A stretch of 64,000 nucleotides of DNA from Polymyxa betae (lineage: Eukaryota > Endomyxa > Phytomyxea > Plasmodiophorida > Plasmodiophoridae). Numbering within the stretch: position 1 is the stretch's first letter; every line of letters begins with the position of its first letter. The DNA lies in NCBI GenBank assembly GCA_003693705.1, contig RBZT01000527.1, forward strand, positions 1 through 64,000, given 5' to 3'. The notes beneath the pieces were generated by a model. It was not told the DNA's origin and did not search any database. It saw nothing but the letters and a program-made list of their open reading frames with translations. The position numbers and the translations under genes were made by a program. Shown here piece after piece: positions 34,901 to 44,953 of this stretch.

Positions 34901-37173
34901 CGTCTTCACGATTGGTGATGATGTGTCTGCGAATGATCGGATCCGGGCTGCGTGATGCCCAAGTAAATGCCCAGCAGTTTCCGGTTGAGGACTTTATCAG
35001 GAACATTACGTTCCGGTTCAACTCAGATATGAGCGTGTTCGAGATTTTATGCTGCTTTATTCGCGATGTATGGGGTTTATCTCTGCCGATATGATGGTAT
35101 CTGATCAAAATCAGGATGTAGAAAAGGCTCGTCCTCACGTCGATTATATTCGACTGCTAATTGACGGAATCAGCTCATTGTCAGCAGATTGTCGCACCAT
35201 CGCTCAGTGTTTATTGTCTGCGGAATTTACAGCTCAGCAGCAACAAGGCGTGGCCTTGAAAGCGGAAGAACGCCGGCGTCGTCGAGACGCTGCTCGCGCT
35301 GCTGCTCTCGGCGCTATTCGAACACAGATCGAACAGTTCTCGAGTGCCAACAATGACTCTTTACAAGAAGTCGCCTCGATTGATGATGCTAACAATGGCG
35401 CTCTTCATGTTTGCATTTGTACGTTTGTCGAGTCTTCAACTGTTCGCTTTCTATCATGCTGTTCTGTTTCTTACTTGTTTCGCAACGATTACTTATTTTG
35501 ATTTAGTGTGCCGGTCAAACGAATCCCAGAATGATATGGGTCTTTTAACATGGATGGGGAGGTATAATTTGAGTGATTTATTGCAGCCTTCGGATAAGCG
35601 CTGTCGGCATCGCCGTCACGATTTCGGAATGTTCAATTACACGCGCGATTGTGGTCACGCTATTCATGTCGAATGCTATACTGGTTATATGCAGTCGCTT
35701 ACCGTGAAACAAGCTGCCCGGGAACATTATGAAGGACAGTACGTCATTGATCTGTCGAAAGGAGAATTTTGCTGCCCGTATGTGCTGGGCCTGCAATTGT
35801 ATCAAACTTTTAACATTTTCTACAGTTTGTGTAAATCACATGCGAACACACTGTTGCCGATCATACAGCCAACTGTTTCGTTTTCAACGGCTCCGGGCAA
35901 TAACAACATCGACACGTTATCCTGGATCGGGATATCGCTGCCAGAGATTTGCCAGCGGGTGGTTGAAGCCGCCCGTGTTCCTCCGAACCTAGAGCCAATT
36001 AATAACTGCTTGAGTATGTTCTCGGAACGTCTTGGAGACTTTATACCGAGTGGCAATTACGCTGTGCTATTGGCCCATAACATTACTATGATCGAAATTC
36101 AGCTCCGGGACGGCAGCACTATTTCTGATCGACAAATGATGCATCTACGGTTTCTGATTTCATCTGCTTTACAGTATGCTGTTCTCTCAGTGGAAAGGCC
36201 CTGCGACGATCTGAGTGCTTTCTGCAGGAACTTGTTCCGCGATCGGGCAGCAGCGCTGACCTATTCTTTGGTTCCGCTGAACATTCCGGTGACTACTTCT
36301 CTGCAGTTTGTGGTTGAGTTCTGCTTATCCTTGTTGTTGATTGGGGAATCACTTGAATCTTTATTGCGGTTGGTTCGCATTGGGTTCGCAGCATTGTCTG
36401 CGCATGCTGATCGTGGCGAATGCAATGAAGATCAGTATGGTCATGCGGCCTCTTTAAATGTCAATGCCTCGCTTCTTGAACTTTTCACAATTCCTTACTT
36501 GCGTCAAGTTGCCATTCTAATTTCTGCAGTGTCGACCAACTCTCAATTTCCAGATCTAAACTCGTATTCTGCTCTTGTACAATATCTGGACCTCACGAAG
36601 CCCGAACCAGGTCTTGATGAATTTGTCCAGGAGGCAGACATCACTCTGCCGCTGGCCTATGTGAGGCCAACACTGGCCATTCTACCAAAGAGTTTCATGG
36701 CGTTATTCGATGCAGCGACTCGCGTCCCTTGCTCAAATTGTGGCAAAAGCCCTACCCGCCCTGCCGTCTGCTTAATCTGCAGTGACATTATGTGTTCATC
36801 GAAAGACTGCGGCAACGGTACTGGTGCACTGACATTGCATACATCCAGTTGTCTTGGTGATCAGGGCCTGTATCTTTCCATCAATCAGGTAACATTGACT
36901 TTATGAGTTTTGGTATTACGGGCTCATACTAATTATGTTTTCACCCAGGGTTCTGTTTTCCTGATATGTAATGGATTCTCGTGCGAGTTTTCTTCTCCGT
37001 ATCTTGACGAACACGGTGAAGAAGATATAGGGCTTCATCGTGGACATCCGTTGTTCTTGGATGATGATCGGTATGAAAAATTACGCCAGCTCGTCGTTCG
37101 TTTAGAAATCGGATCTTATGTATCAAGGAAAAGATCATATCAGTCATCGCTTTTGCCAAGAAATGCGATCTGA
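31922..37173 (+). CDS. UBR-type E3 ubiquitin ligase (N-recognin)
   Basis: Eight exons keep frame (31922..32164, 32202..32355, 32586..33874, 33922..34827, 34879..35067, 35115..35418, 35507..36888, 36949..37173), giving 1,563 aa. An alternative start is the ATG at 31973. The UBR box (about residues 85-155) spans introns 1 and 2: FRPGEPAYQCSTCGVDPTC, CASCF..H..H, GGGGICDCGDSSSW. It is the zinc pocket that reads destabilising N-terminal residues. After a long helical region comes a highly charged Glu/Arg stretch. Next is a Cys/His-rich RING-like segment (CILCR, DCGHAIHVECY, FCCPY, about 1025-1115). The C-terminal UBR autoinhibitory cap has SPYLDEHGEEDIGLHRGHPL near the end. It ubiquitinates N-degron proteins with an E2 in the cytosol. 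The stop is 116 bp from the convergent SRP72 stop. Confidence 0.9.
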
Positions 37174-37289
37174 GATGTTAACTCGTCAATACAATCTATA
37201 TGATCGAGATAATGTGTTTACTGCTTATTCAGTTGCGAACGAATTAGAGACAACCGGAAAGGCAAAGAAATTGATGATGTATTTGACTT

Positions 37290-39348
37290 TCAACGTCGCT
37301 TTTTGCCCTTCTTTTTACTGCTGGTGGGATTCGCGGCAACAGAGGCAGTAGTGTGAGCCTTCTGTCTTTGGTTATCCAAGAAATTTTTGTCTTCAGTGAC
37401 GCGGTGGGCGCGCGATCGGCCTGATCCCTGGTTACCATTTGTTGGAAGCGCACCTTGAGGGCCTTTCATTGACACCTGATTGCGGCGACGGCCCTTGGTT
37501 CTTTCATGTCGAGGTAGCCAACGTTCAGGATCCGGTGGAGGACCGGGATTGGCAGGGTCGAATCCTTTAGGATAACGAATCTTCTTCTTCTTCTTCTTTG
37601 TTTTGGTAACAGCAGAATCTGACACTGCCTCGCTCTTTTTCTTTGAATGTTTGGAAGTCGTAACGGCAGCGTGTTCATAGGCTGTTATCTGCTCAGCAGA
37701 TAGCGAAGGCGCAGGTGGTAGGCGAGACATTATATCGGAAGGGACCTCGCGACCAGCAGAGAAATAGGCCATAATCAGGCTTTTCAGCAACCTCAAATCA
37801 TTAGGAGAAGCCTTTATAGCATCAGACAGGATACTCACGGCCTGCTCGGGCTAAAAGACATGTTAACGGGATTTTCATACAATTGTTGCATTTACCTTCC
37901 CAAGACGTTGCAAATAAAAGCCAGCATGGCCTGCTAGCGATGAATTCTTGGAGACCGCATCCAATAGAGTCTTCGCCGCCGAATCGTTATCTTGTAGAGA
38001 AACAATTAGTGAAACAAATGCGGACTTAAGACGAAGTTCGTTCAAAATCGGATCTTTCAGTGCATCCAGAGCCGCACTAATTTGTTTTTTCTCAATGAGC
38101 ATTTGTACCAGGGCAAGCTGAGTATCCATAGAATGTTGTTTTCGGAGCACTTCAAAGGCCTCCTCGCTTTTGTTTGAGCGTGACAAAGCGCAAGCTAATA
38201 CAAGAGAAACGAAGCTATCTGTAGGGTCGTGAGCAATCAGCTCTTTACAGCGTCGAATACATCCATCAAATTGTTTTTCGAATAACATCAAGAGCACCTG
38301 AAGCCATTATGATTGATACTTGATTAGGTTAGTAAGCCTAGAGGAATATATACCTGGTTTTTCCCGATAGCAGCAATCTGGAAATCGGTCAACTTCTTAG
38401 CATCAACCTTCAGAGCACGGGCTAGGCGCTTTGCTGAGTCGAAATGCTTTTCATCACCATGCCGAAGCGACATCAAATTCAAAGAGGCAACTGCAACTGC
38501 TGGAGTATGGGTACCAGATGGGACCATTTCTAGAACAGATTGATAAAGTTCCTTCGCCTCATTCAGGAAGCCTTGCATCTATAAGGAGATACCGTTAGTA
38601 CAGTAAAATCAAAAAAGCAGAAGAATCGAATAGAGGAACAAGAGACAAAGCTGACAAAAAAGGATATAACCTGCCGGGTGTAGGCCAGCTGGACTTGAAT
38701 GGGAGAAAGTTCTTCGACAAGTTCATCGTTAGACAGATCGGATTTCCGACACAGCTCCATCGCCTCACGAAGCATCTCTTCGGCGCCAGCGAAGTCTTTC
38801 TTGGCGATTTTACTGCAGGCTCCATTATATAACATTGTGAATGTTATCTGTTTAGAGGCGACATCCTGCAGGACTGCCTCTGCCTCCGACGAAGAGCAGA
38901 CCGCCAAAAAATTCGACAGCAACTCGGCCCGATAAGTTTCATCATCGTCCTGCTCGAATTGTTCCAGGAACTTTTTATAAATATTTGCAGCGTCCTGATT
39001 GCGCCCTAAACGAGCCGCTAATAATGCCCTTAGCTGCAAAGTTCGCTCCTCATCATTTGCCAAGGTATCCAACAAATCCATCGCATCCTGAAAACGTCGT
39101 TGACGATAGAGAAGATAGGCGCGGTCGAATTGAGTTTCTGGTAGCAGCGCTGGGTGCTGGTCTAAAACCTTCTGGGCCTCATCAAGGTCATTCAGCTGAA
39201 GCGATGCCACCAATAGACAGTGAGCAGCCAGGTCGTCGCCAGGATCTGCTGCCAATAAAACACGAGCGTTTTTCGCAACATTTTCGTGCTCCTCATCATG
39301 GATGGCGGCACTGAGCCCCGACCATGTTGGAGATGCCGTCTCGGCCAT
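37290..39348 (-). CDS. SRP72: Signal recognition particle subunit SRP72
   Basis: Four minus-strand exons, 39348..38671, 38578..38354, 38297..37896 and 37850..37290, join in frame (621 aa). The start at 39348 (MAETASPTW) is the first ATG compatible with the TPR start. Residues 1-520 are TPR-like helical repeats that bind SRP68. The C-terminus has a poly-Lys run followed by IRYPKGFDPANPGPPPDPER and WLP, the diagnostic SRP72 RNA-binding motif that contacts 7S RNA. A basic Gly/Arg-rich tail follows. The protein is part of the cytosolic particle that targets ribosomes to the ER. The family is usually 600-670 aa, so this is full length. Confidence 0.93.
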
Positions 39349-39479
39349 CAAACCGATTAATGTGTAATGGAGCACCGAGCAGGGCCCCGACGCAGATAAA
39401 AAACTCGAAAACTTCTTGCGAACTCGAAGGTTCCGAGTTGGAATGTTGCGCGACTGGGATACAGTCGACAAAAATCAAA

Positions 39480-39617
39480 ATGGAAGACGAGACAGAAGGC
39501 TTTGGTAGACGCAGCGAATTTCAGGTTTGCCGTTGAGAATTGAGATTAACCAACGAAATTTTCTTCTTCAAGCAGAAAATTACTTATGCAGTGTTTTGCA
39601 TGCCCTTATATGATTAG
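39480..39617 (+). CDS. Candidate 29-aa micro-gene, divergent to SRP72
   Basis: An ATG at 39480, only 131 bp from the SRP72 start, opens MEDETEGFGRRSEFQ. A possible GTTTGCC..TTCAAG intron (39525-39572) would join QKITYAVFCMPLYD and a stop. The peptide is acidic then basic then hydrophobic. No family is recognised. It may be only the 5' end of a longer gene whose exons I cannot find, or noise. Confidence 0.2.
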
Positions 39618-39679
39618 AAAAGAACTAATGGCCTGTAGCCGGAACGAATCTGTTCGACGGCTTCCATTTAACACTTCCT

Positions 39680-40304
39680 AAATATATATTACGAGTAATT
39701 CACAAAATACCCCAAATTTGAATCTTTATTCACGAAATACCCCGAATCCGCAGTTTTAAAAATTGCAGTGGCGCACTTTTGACTGGGCGCACGATTCTCA
39801 AATACGATATAGATTTCGATTAAAGCTTGAGACTGGGGCAGAGCACACCAAGGAATCTTTACAGAATGGATGGTGAATGTTGCAGATTGAGAACTTTCGC
39901 CTTAACAGAGCCGTCTCTCTGCCTAACCCGGAATTAACATACGCCCGGAAGTTTACGTTCTTGAACAGATAAACTGATTACTGAACGACAAAGAGCTATA
40001 AATTTGGTCTGTTCACTTTTGTGGACGATATAATCGCAGTTCATCCTAACGCATGTCAATCGTAACTTCTGTCGGAAAGCTGTAATGCTCCCGAAGGGGG
40101 ACTGCAGCTCTTGGAAAAGCTCACAGCTCGGGGCAACTTCAAATGAAGCCATTACGTCTCTAAAGACAAAGATCCGCTAAAATAATCGAAAATCGTGCGT
40201 CCAGTCGGAAGTGCGCCACTGTAAGTTTTAAAACTGCGGTTTTGGGGTATTTCGTGAATAAAGATTCAGATTTGGGGTATTTTGTGAATTACGCGTATAT
40301 ATTA
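39680..40304. mobile_element. 625-bp MITE with ~115-bp terminal inverted repeats
   Basis: The left arm (about 39681-39799) and the right arm (about 40188-40303) are near-perfect reverse complements. Both include AATTCACAAAATACCCCAAA, the GGCGCACTT segment and the GCACGATT inner end. Each arm itself holds two short ATACCCC-type direct repeats. The central 390 bp has one 72-codon frame with no transposase similarity. This is a non-autonomous long-TIR DNA transposon, probably fairly young given arm identity. A TA/TAA target duplication is possible but not resolvable. Confidence 0.8.
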
Positions 40305-40353
40305 TTAAAGGTTGTTGAAAGTTGCTTTTCGAACAACATTATTGGTGGCCGTG

Positions 40354-41336
40354 TTATCTGTCATGAAAAGCGACCATTCGGTATGACGCATGCAGCGGCT
40401 CGTGCTCGTGCTCGGACGGCGATACTGCAACCGGATCTGCCCGCCTAGAACGGCAGAAAGATATTGGATGCCAATACAGGAACGTGGCGATGACAATCAT
40501 AAGGCAGAATAGTGATAGCCCAAACACTAGGATCGCCACTTTGTACTTAGCAAAAAGCAAAAACGCCTCCTAAACAGAAGTCAAGCTTGGAAGGCGATAA
40601 TGTTAAAAAGCGATTACGTGGCCGTATTCTCTCCCAATCCAACCGATGAACAGAAACCGAAGCATTCTCCCAACGAACATGGTTGGTGCGAATACGTGCA
40701 GGCTAACTTGGGCGCAACCGGCAATCACAACCATGGCCTTTTTCGGGGTTGGCGGTGGCCCTGGAAACCACAATCAACGAAGACCACGTTTTAGAAATCG
40801 GGCCGACCTAATGCGGCCAGCAAGACGAAAATCCAGGCGCCATCCTTCAGCCAGCGCGAGATGTGCTCGTACCGGGCAGTCGAGACGCCAATCTTCTGCA
40901 GCGCCCACTGGCCGCGAAACCGCCCGGCATGGTACAGGATTAACGAGCCCAGCATCGAGCATAACGCACAGATGGCGGCAATGAGCAGAATACTGACCTG
41001 GGACTCATAGCCCATAATCAGGACAGCAGCATCTGGTCCTCCCTTCAGATAACGACAGCATTAGCGTCACAAAACCAAAGCGAAAAGCAAAGCAAAGATG
41101 AAAAGTGCAGAAAGTCCACGAAAGAGCGAAACCATCAAGGCGCGAATGGGACATTCGAGAAAAAAGCACACCATGGTTGGTAGACCGGCGGCATCGATGC
41201 CGGTGATAGAGGCGGCTCCCAACAAGCCATATTCATTAAGGAGGGCGGCCAGCGGCAGGACAGCGACCGCCGCTGTCTGCGACAGCGGCTCTTCGAATGT
41301 GGCGGCCTCCAGAGTAGACGACGTCCCTGTTACCAC
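40354..41336 (-). CDS. DedA/VTT-domain membrane protein
   Basis: The minus-strand exon chain is 41336 (or further 5')..41172, 41042..40808, 40762..40618, 40569..40354. The peptide shows NEYGLLG and AGLPTM joined across intron 1 to GGPDAAVLI. Then come a hydrophobic helix and LILYHAGRFRG, a GPPPTP.. loop, a re-entrant AGCAQVS helix, MLRFLFIGWIG, and a C-terminal transmembrane helix with a charged tail. These are the hallmarks of the DedA/VTT family (TMEM41/VMP1 relatives), scramblase-like proteins of ER or Golgi. There is one oddity: exon 3 stays in frame only if the A7 run (T7 on the plus strand, 40739-40745) had one more A. That suggests a homopolymer error. The N-terminal exon is unresolved; a candidate ATG lies near 41520. 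Confidence 0.65.
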
Positions 41337-41622
41337 TACAACTAGACTATAGTGGTAGGGAACCCCCTAAACCAGAAACATTACAGACGATTTCCGCTTC
41401 AGGCCGTCATAGACGATTACCAAGGGCGTCGGCACAATTCGAACTCAGCGCCGCCGACGATCAAGATCGGGGTTGCCGAACATGGCAGATCAATCCGCCA
41501 GCGGATTTCTGGCATTTTTTTTCTGGCTCTCGAACTTTTCAGAAGCTGCCAAAGATAACCTATACGAGAATTAAATTAGCAATTATAAATGCTATTTCAG
41601 TGATTTTATTTCACGTCTTCAC

Positions 41623-42282
41623 TTAATAATGGGCGTTGTCCCAGCCGTAAGTTTTTTGAGACATTTCGCTGGTCACGTCGGTCTCAGGTGATGAGCTGTT
41701 GGACGCTTTTTGGCTTTCGTAGACTTGCTCCCATCCGGTTAGACGGGGTATTGACCAAGTTAGCAGCTGTGTTAACAAGCTGAACTCGCCGACCGACAAA
41801 GTCACCTCCAGAACCTTCTTATTATTCAAAGGATCTAACTTCTCGAGCTGGATCGTGCAGCGCCCATCGGGCGACGGAAAGAATCGGAGCTCGCGTGGCG
41901 GTTTTTCAACTTCGTCCAGCGTATTGGTGGCTGCTGGGCGTTCCGATCGTGTGATGCAGAAGGGCTTGTTCATTGAGATCACTGTAGCGACTTCAACGGG
42001 GACCAAAGCTATCCGCTCTTTGACATTCCAATCAAACTTGCCGCTTGAATCACGAGCGACAAACTGGAACAAAATGGTGCCTGGATATTGTAAATTCAAA
42101 TAGGTCGGGCGACGCTGGAATTTCGGAGCCGAAAGGCTGACACTCATGCAGACCGACGGCGAGTAGAACGACGTCGAAGCAAACGTTCGCGAAATCGACT
42201 GAGAGGCATCCGACAGGAATCTAATCGACCTCAGACCCGAACCCATCCATACGAAGCGCTGCGAGAGCATCTTGAAAGACAT
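41623..42282 (-). CDS. Whirly-type ssDNA-binding protein, mitochondrial
   Basis: This is a single exon on the minus strand. I chose the ATG at 42282 (219 aa) because it gives a mitochondrial presequence-like N-terminus: MSFKMLSQRFVWMGSGLRSI, rich in Arg and Ser. An upstream in-frame ATG exists at 42405. The core fits the Whirly / mitochondrial MRP fold: SLSAPKFQ beta strand, ILFQFV, KFDWNVKERIALVPVEVATV, a second sheet around LEVTLSVGEFSLLTQLLTW, and a closing helix with IPRLTGWEQV (plant Whirlies end IPYLLGWH-like). The plant KGKAAL ssDNA motif is replaced (SVCMSVSL), so DNA specificity may differ. Likely role: organellar genome stability or RNA binding. Confidence 0.7.
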   Translation of the reverse strand: MSFKMLSQRFVWMGSGLRSIRFLSDASQSISRTFASTSFYSPSVCMSVSLSAPKFQRRPTYLNLQYPGTILFQFVARDSSGKFDWNVKERIALVPVEVATVISMNKPFCITRSERPAATNTLDEVEKPPRELRFFPSPDGRCTIQLEKLDPLNNKKVLEVTLSVGEFSLLTQLLTWSIPRLTGWEQVYESQKASNSSSPETDVTSEMSQKTYGWDNAHY

Positions 42283-43340
42283 CTCAACGACGAAGATGCA
42301 GACGGGGTAGTTCTGGTCGGTTCCTCCGGTGCGCAACACGCAGTCGATTGCGCCATGAGAATGAGCCATGAGGTGGTCCCATTCATCACAATCAGAACCC
42401 GACAAACTGAAAGCTTGCTTTCGATGAGATCCATTAATCTTAAACCAACAAAACTACGAACGGGGTTGATGCATCCTGCCGGATTCTGCGGCGGCGGTTC
42501 TTATCGTCATTAGCATTCGTCACGAAAGGACTTCTGCTAACCTGACTTTTGTTGTTGGAGAAGTTTCGCCATCAAACATCCTCATATGAGGATAGACGAA
42601 CTTAAGCTGATGACTATTTTAACATAACTGGAAAAAGCAGTTTTAACCATGAGTAATTCGCAGTTTGTCTGCTCTCAATAGCTCTCGTCATCGATACCAT
42701 ATGAGAGCTTTTCCATGGTGTAACCTGTATAATCACCGAATTTCAAGCATTCGTGTGATCTAAACAACTGACATTGCCTTGCTACACATCAACGCAGAAG
42801 ATCAGGATCTAGTCATAATATAATGGTCTTCAGAATGACTTTCACAAAATTGTCTTTCATTTTACTGACTGAACTTACATGAAGCGGATGAATTCGTTCG
42901 CAAGGTGTCTATTACAGTCCAATTGCAGTATGGTTTGATCGGTCATGCCTGTTAGTGGCTATGCTGCACATGAGAAGCGTGGAACGAGGCTTGAGAAGCG
43001 TGGAACGAGGCTGGCGAAGCCCGTCTCGAATAGTTCGGGGTCTGGGTAGTCAACGATCCACAATCAGGTGCCCTCCGAGCCGAGTGTATTCCGGTATTAC
43101 TCAGGCCACCTCAAGTCTAGCTTACAGTCGGCGGCCTGGCCCTTCCTGTCATTGTGTGACGGCTGACGCTATACCGGGCCCGTTTCATCACCCCAGCAAC
43201 CCTTGTCGTTTGATATAGCTGGCTTAGGCCATTGACGTCAAGGCCGACTGCGTGGAAGCGTCTCTTGAGCTCGCCATTATTTGTACTTATCATATGACAT
43301 AATAGCGCTGGTGCTCGACGACGCCAAGTGTCCCGAGAGT
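42283..43340. other. Intergenic; contains one short direct repeat
   Basis: There is no supported gene apart from possible 5' extension of the Whirly ORF to 42405. A perfect 21-bp tandem duplication lies at 42971-43012. The final part is the presumed promoter of the kinase. Confidence 0.5.
42971..43012. repeat. 21-bp perfect tandem duplication
   Basis: TGAGAAGCGTGGAACGAGGC plus T is repeated twice head to tail. Confidence 0.9.
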
Positions 43341-44664
43341 ATGGCGTTGGGAGGAGGCGCCAACCAGGACGCCGACCCGTTAGCGTCGGCCTTGTTCAGG
43401 CGTTGGTATCGACTTCGGGATCGCTGTTGCGGCCAGCTACCGCAGGCCACCGACCCCGAATCGCTGTATCGTCTGAGGAAGAAGCTGGATAAGCTGGAGA
43501 AAGACATCATTTGCTACGAGCAAAAGCAGGATACAGAAAGCGACCCATTCTGGCTTGGCAAGAGTGCCTTTAAATTGCTGCTTGACGTTCGCGAAACCAT
43601 TGCAAGCTTTCGTGATCAGCTGGAAAACATGACATCCTGCATCGAGCCTGAGCCTCTAACTGGGTCGTTTGAAGATTCTTCTCCGATTATTGATGTATTA
43701 GAGGAAGACGAGTTTCTGCTGACATACGAATCCGCTGATGAACTGAATTCTGAAGTCAGCAGTCCCACTTCCCGTTTTCACTCAACAAGAATATTGAGAA
43801 ACACCTTGCAAGGCAGCATTATGTTTGGAATTGATGGTGACACTGACGAATATGTCGCTCTCAAACTATCCTCAAAAGATGCCGTTTTCAAGCAGCAATC
43901 TCTGAATGGAGAAAAGATTCTTGAGGACCCTATCAACGAAGTTCGTCTGCTTGAACAGCTGAACATTCCTGGTCATCGAAATGTTATTCGCCTAATCGAC
44001 TCGTTGGAAGACAAAGAAAATTACTGGTTAGTAGATCTACATTTGCTACTATGAAGAATGATGTAATCTTTAATTCAGGATAATATTGGAATATTGCTCT
44101 GGCGGGGAACTCTTTGATCTTGTGTCTGAATCTGGTCGTCTGGAAGAAAACGCTGCCGCTCAATATTTTTGGCAGTTAACGCGAGCGCTTGAGTATATCC
44201 ATTCACAGGGTGTCTGTCATCTTGATCTATCCCTTGAGAATATTATCTTCACCGAAGCTGGCGAGCTAAAGCTTACAGATTTCGGTCTTGCTCGACAGTT
44301 CGAAAAGACGGCTTTGTTTTCTGGATGTCACATTACGAAACCTGGCAAGATTGGCTATATGAGTCCGGAAGTATTTGCTGGGCAAGATTTTAATGGCGGT
44401 CAGGCTGATATGTACAGTGCTGGCGTTGTTCTTTTCGTTATGCTATTCGGTTGCCCACCGTATGAAATTCCCTCACCATCCGACCGAAGGTTCAGACTGA
44501 TATTCTACGGCGAGATCCGTGAGTTGCTTCAGAAATGGCAAATATCAACATCTCCATTAGCGCTGGATTTGCTATCTGGCCTTCTATGTGCCGCTGATGA
44601 GCGCTTAACTGCCAAGGATGTCCTCGAGCACCCTTGGCTGTCTCATTGTGACATCAGCTGCTAG
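43341..44664 (+). CDS. Serine/threonine protein kinase (SLEN-type catalytic loop)
   Basis: Exons 43341..44026 and 44079..44664 join across a GTTAGT..TTCAG intron to give 423 aa. An in-frame non-ATG extension upstream is ignored. Residues 1-110 are predicted helical, with an N-terminal MIT-like look that is not certain. The kinase domain has beta-3 VALKL (Lys175), hinge EYCSGGELFDLV, catalytic loop HLDLSLEN (Asp278), DFG at 296, and GYMSPEVF. The usual HRD Arg is Leu and the DLK Lys is Ser, a pattern seen in several protist kinases. A Gly-rich loop is not visible (LQGSIMFGID). It is probably active, but this needs testing. AATAAA lies at 44725. Confidence 0.8.
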
Positions 44665-44953
44665 TGAATATATCAAACTGTATATATGTGTAGACAATAT
44701 TTATGTATATTTTATTTCTGTTTCAATAAATTAATTTCTCTATTGCAGTTCCAATTTACCGGTTCGATATAGTCATATAGCGAATGTCAATATCGAGCCT
44801 TTTGTTCATATCCACGCCCAAAGAAACTGGCTCGCCAGTTCAACAGTATTTTGAGGAACAGTGTCCTCAAAGCAGAAGTAGATCTCGTGATGCGGAGGAA
44901 CCAGTCTCCTGTAGGTCATTCAGCGTCACAAGCACACGAATTGCGAACAAGTA

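Noticed and set aside
36941-37159. Minus-strand 72-codon ORF
   Set aside because: Antisense to the conserved C-terminal UBR exon.
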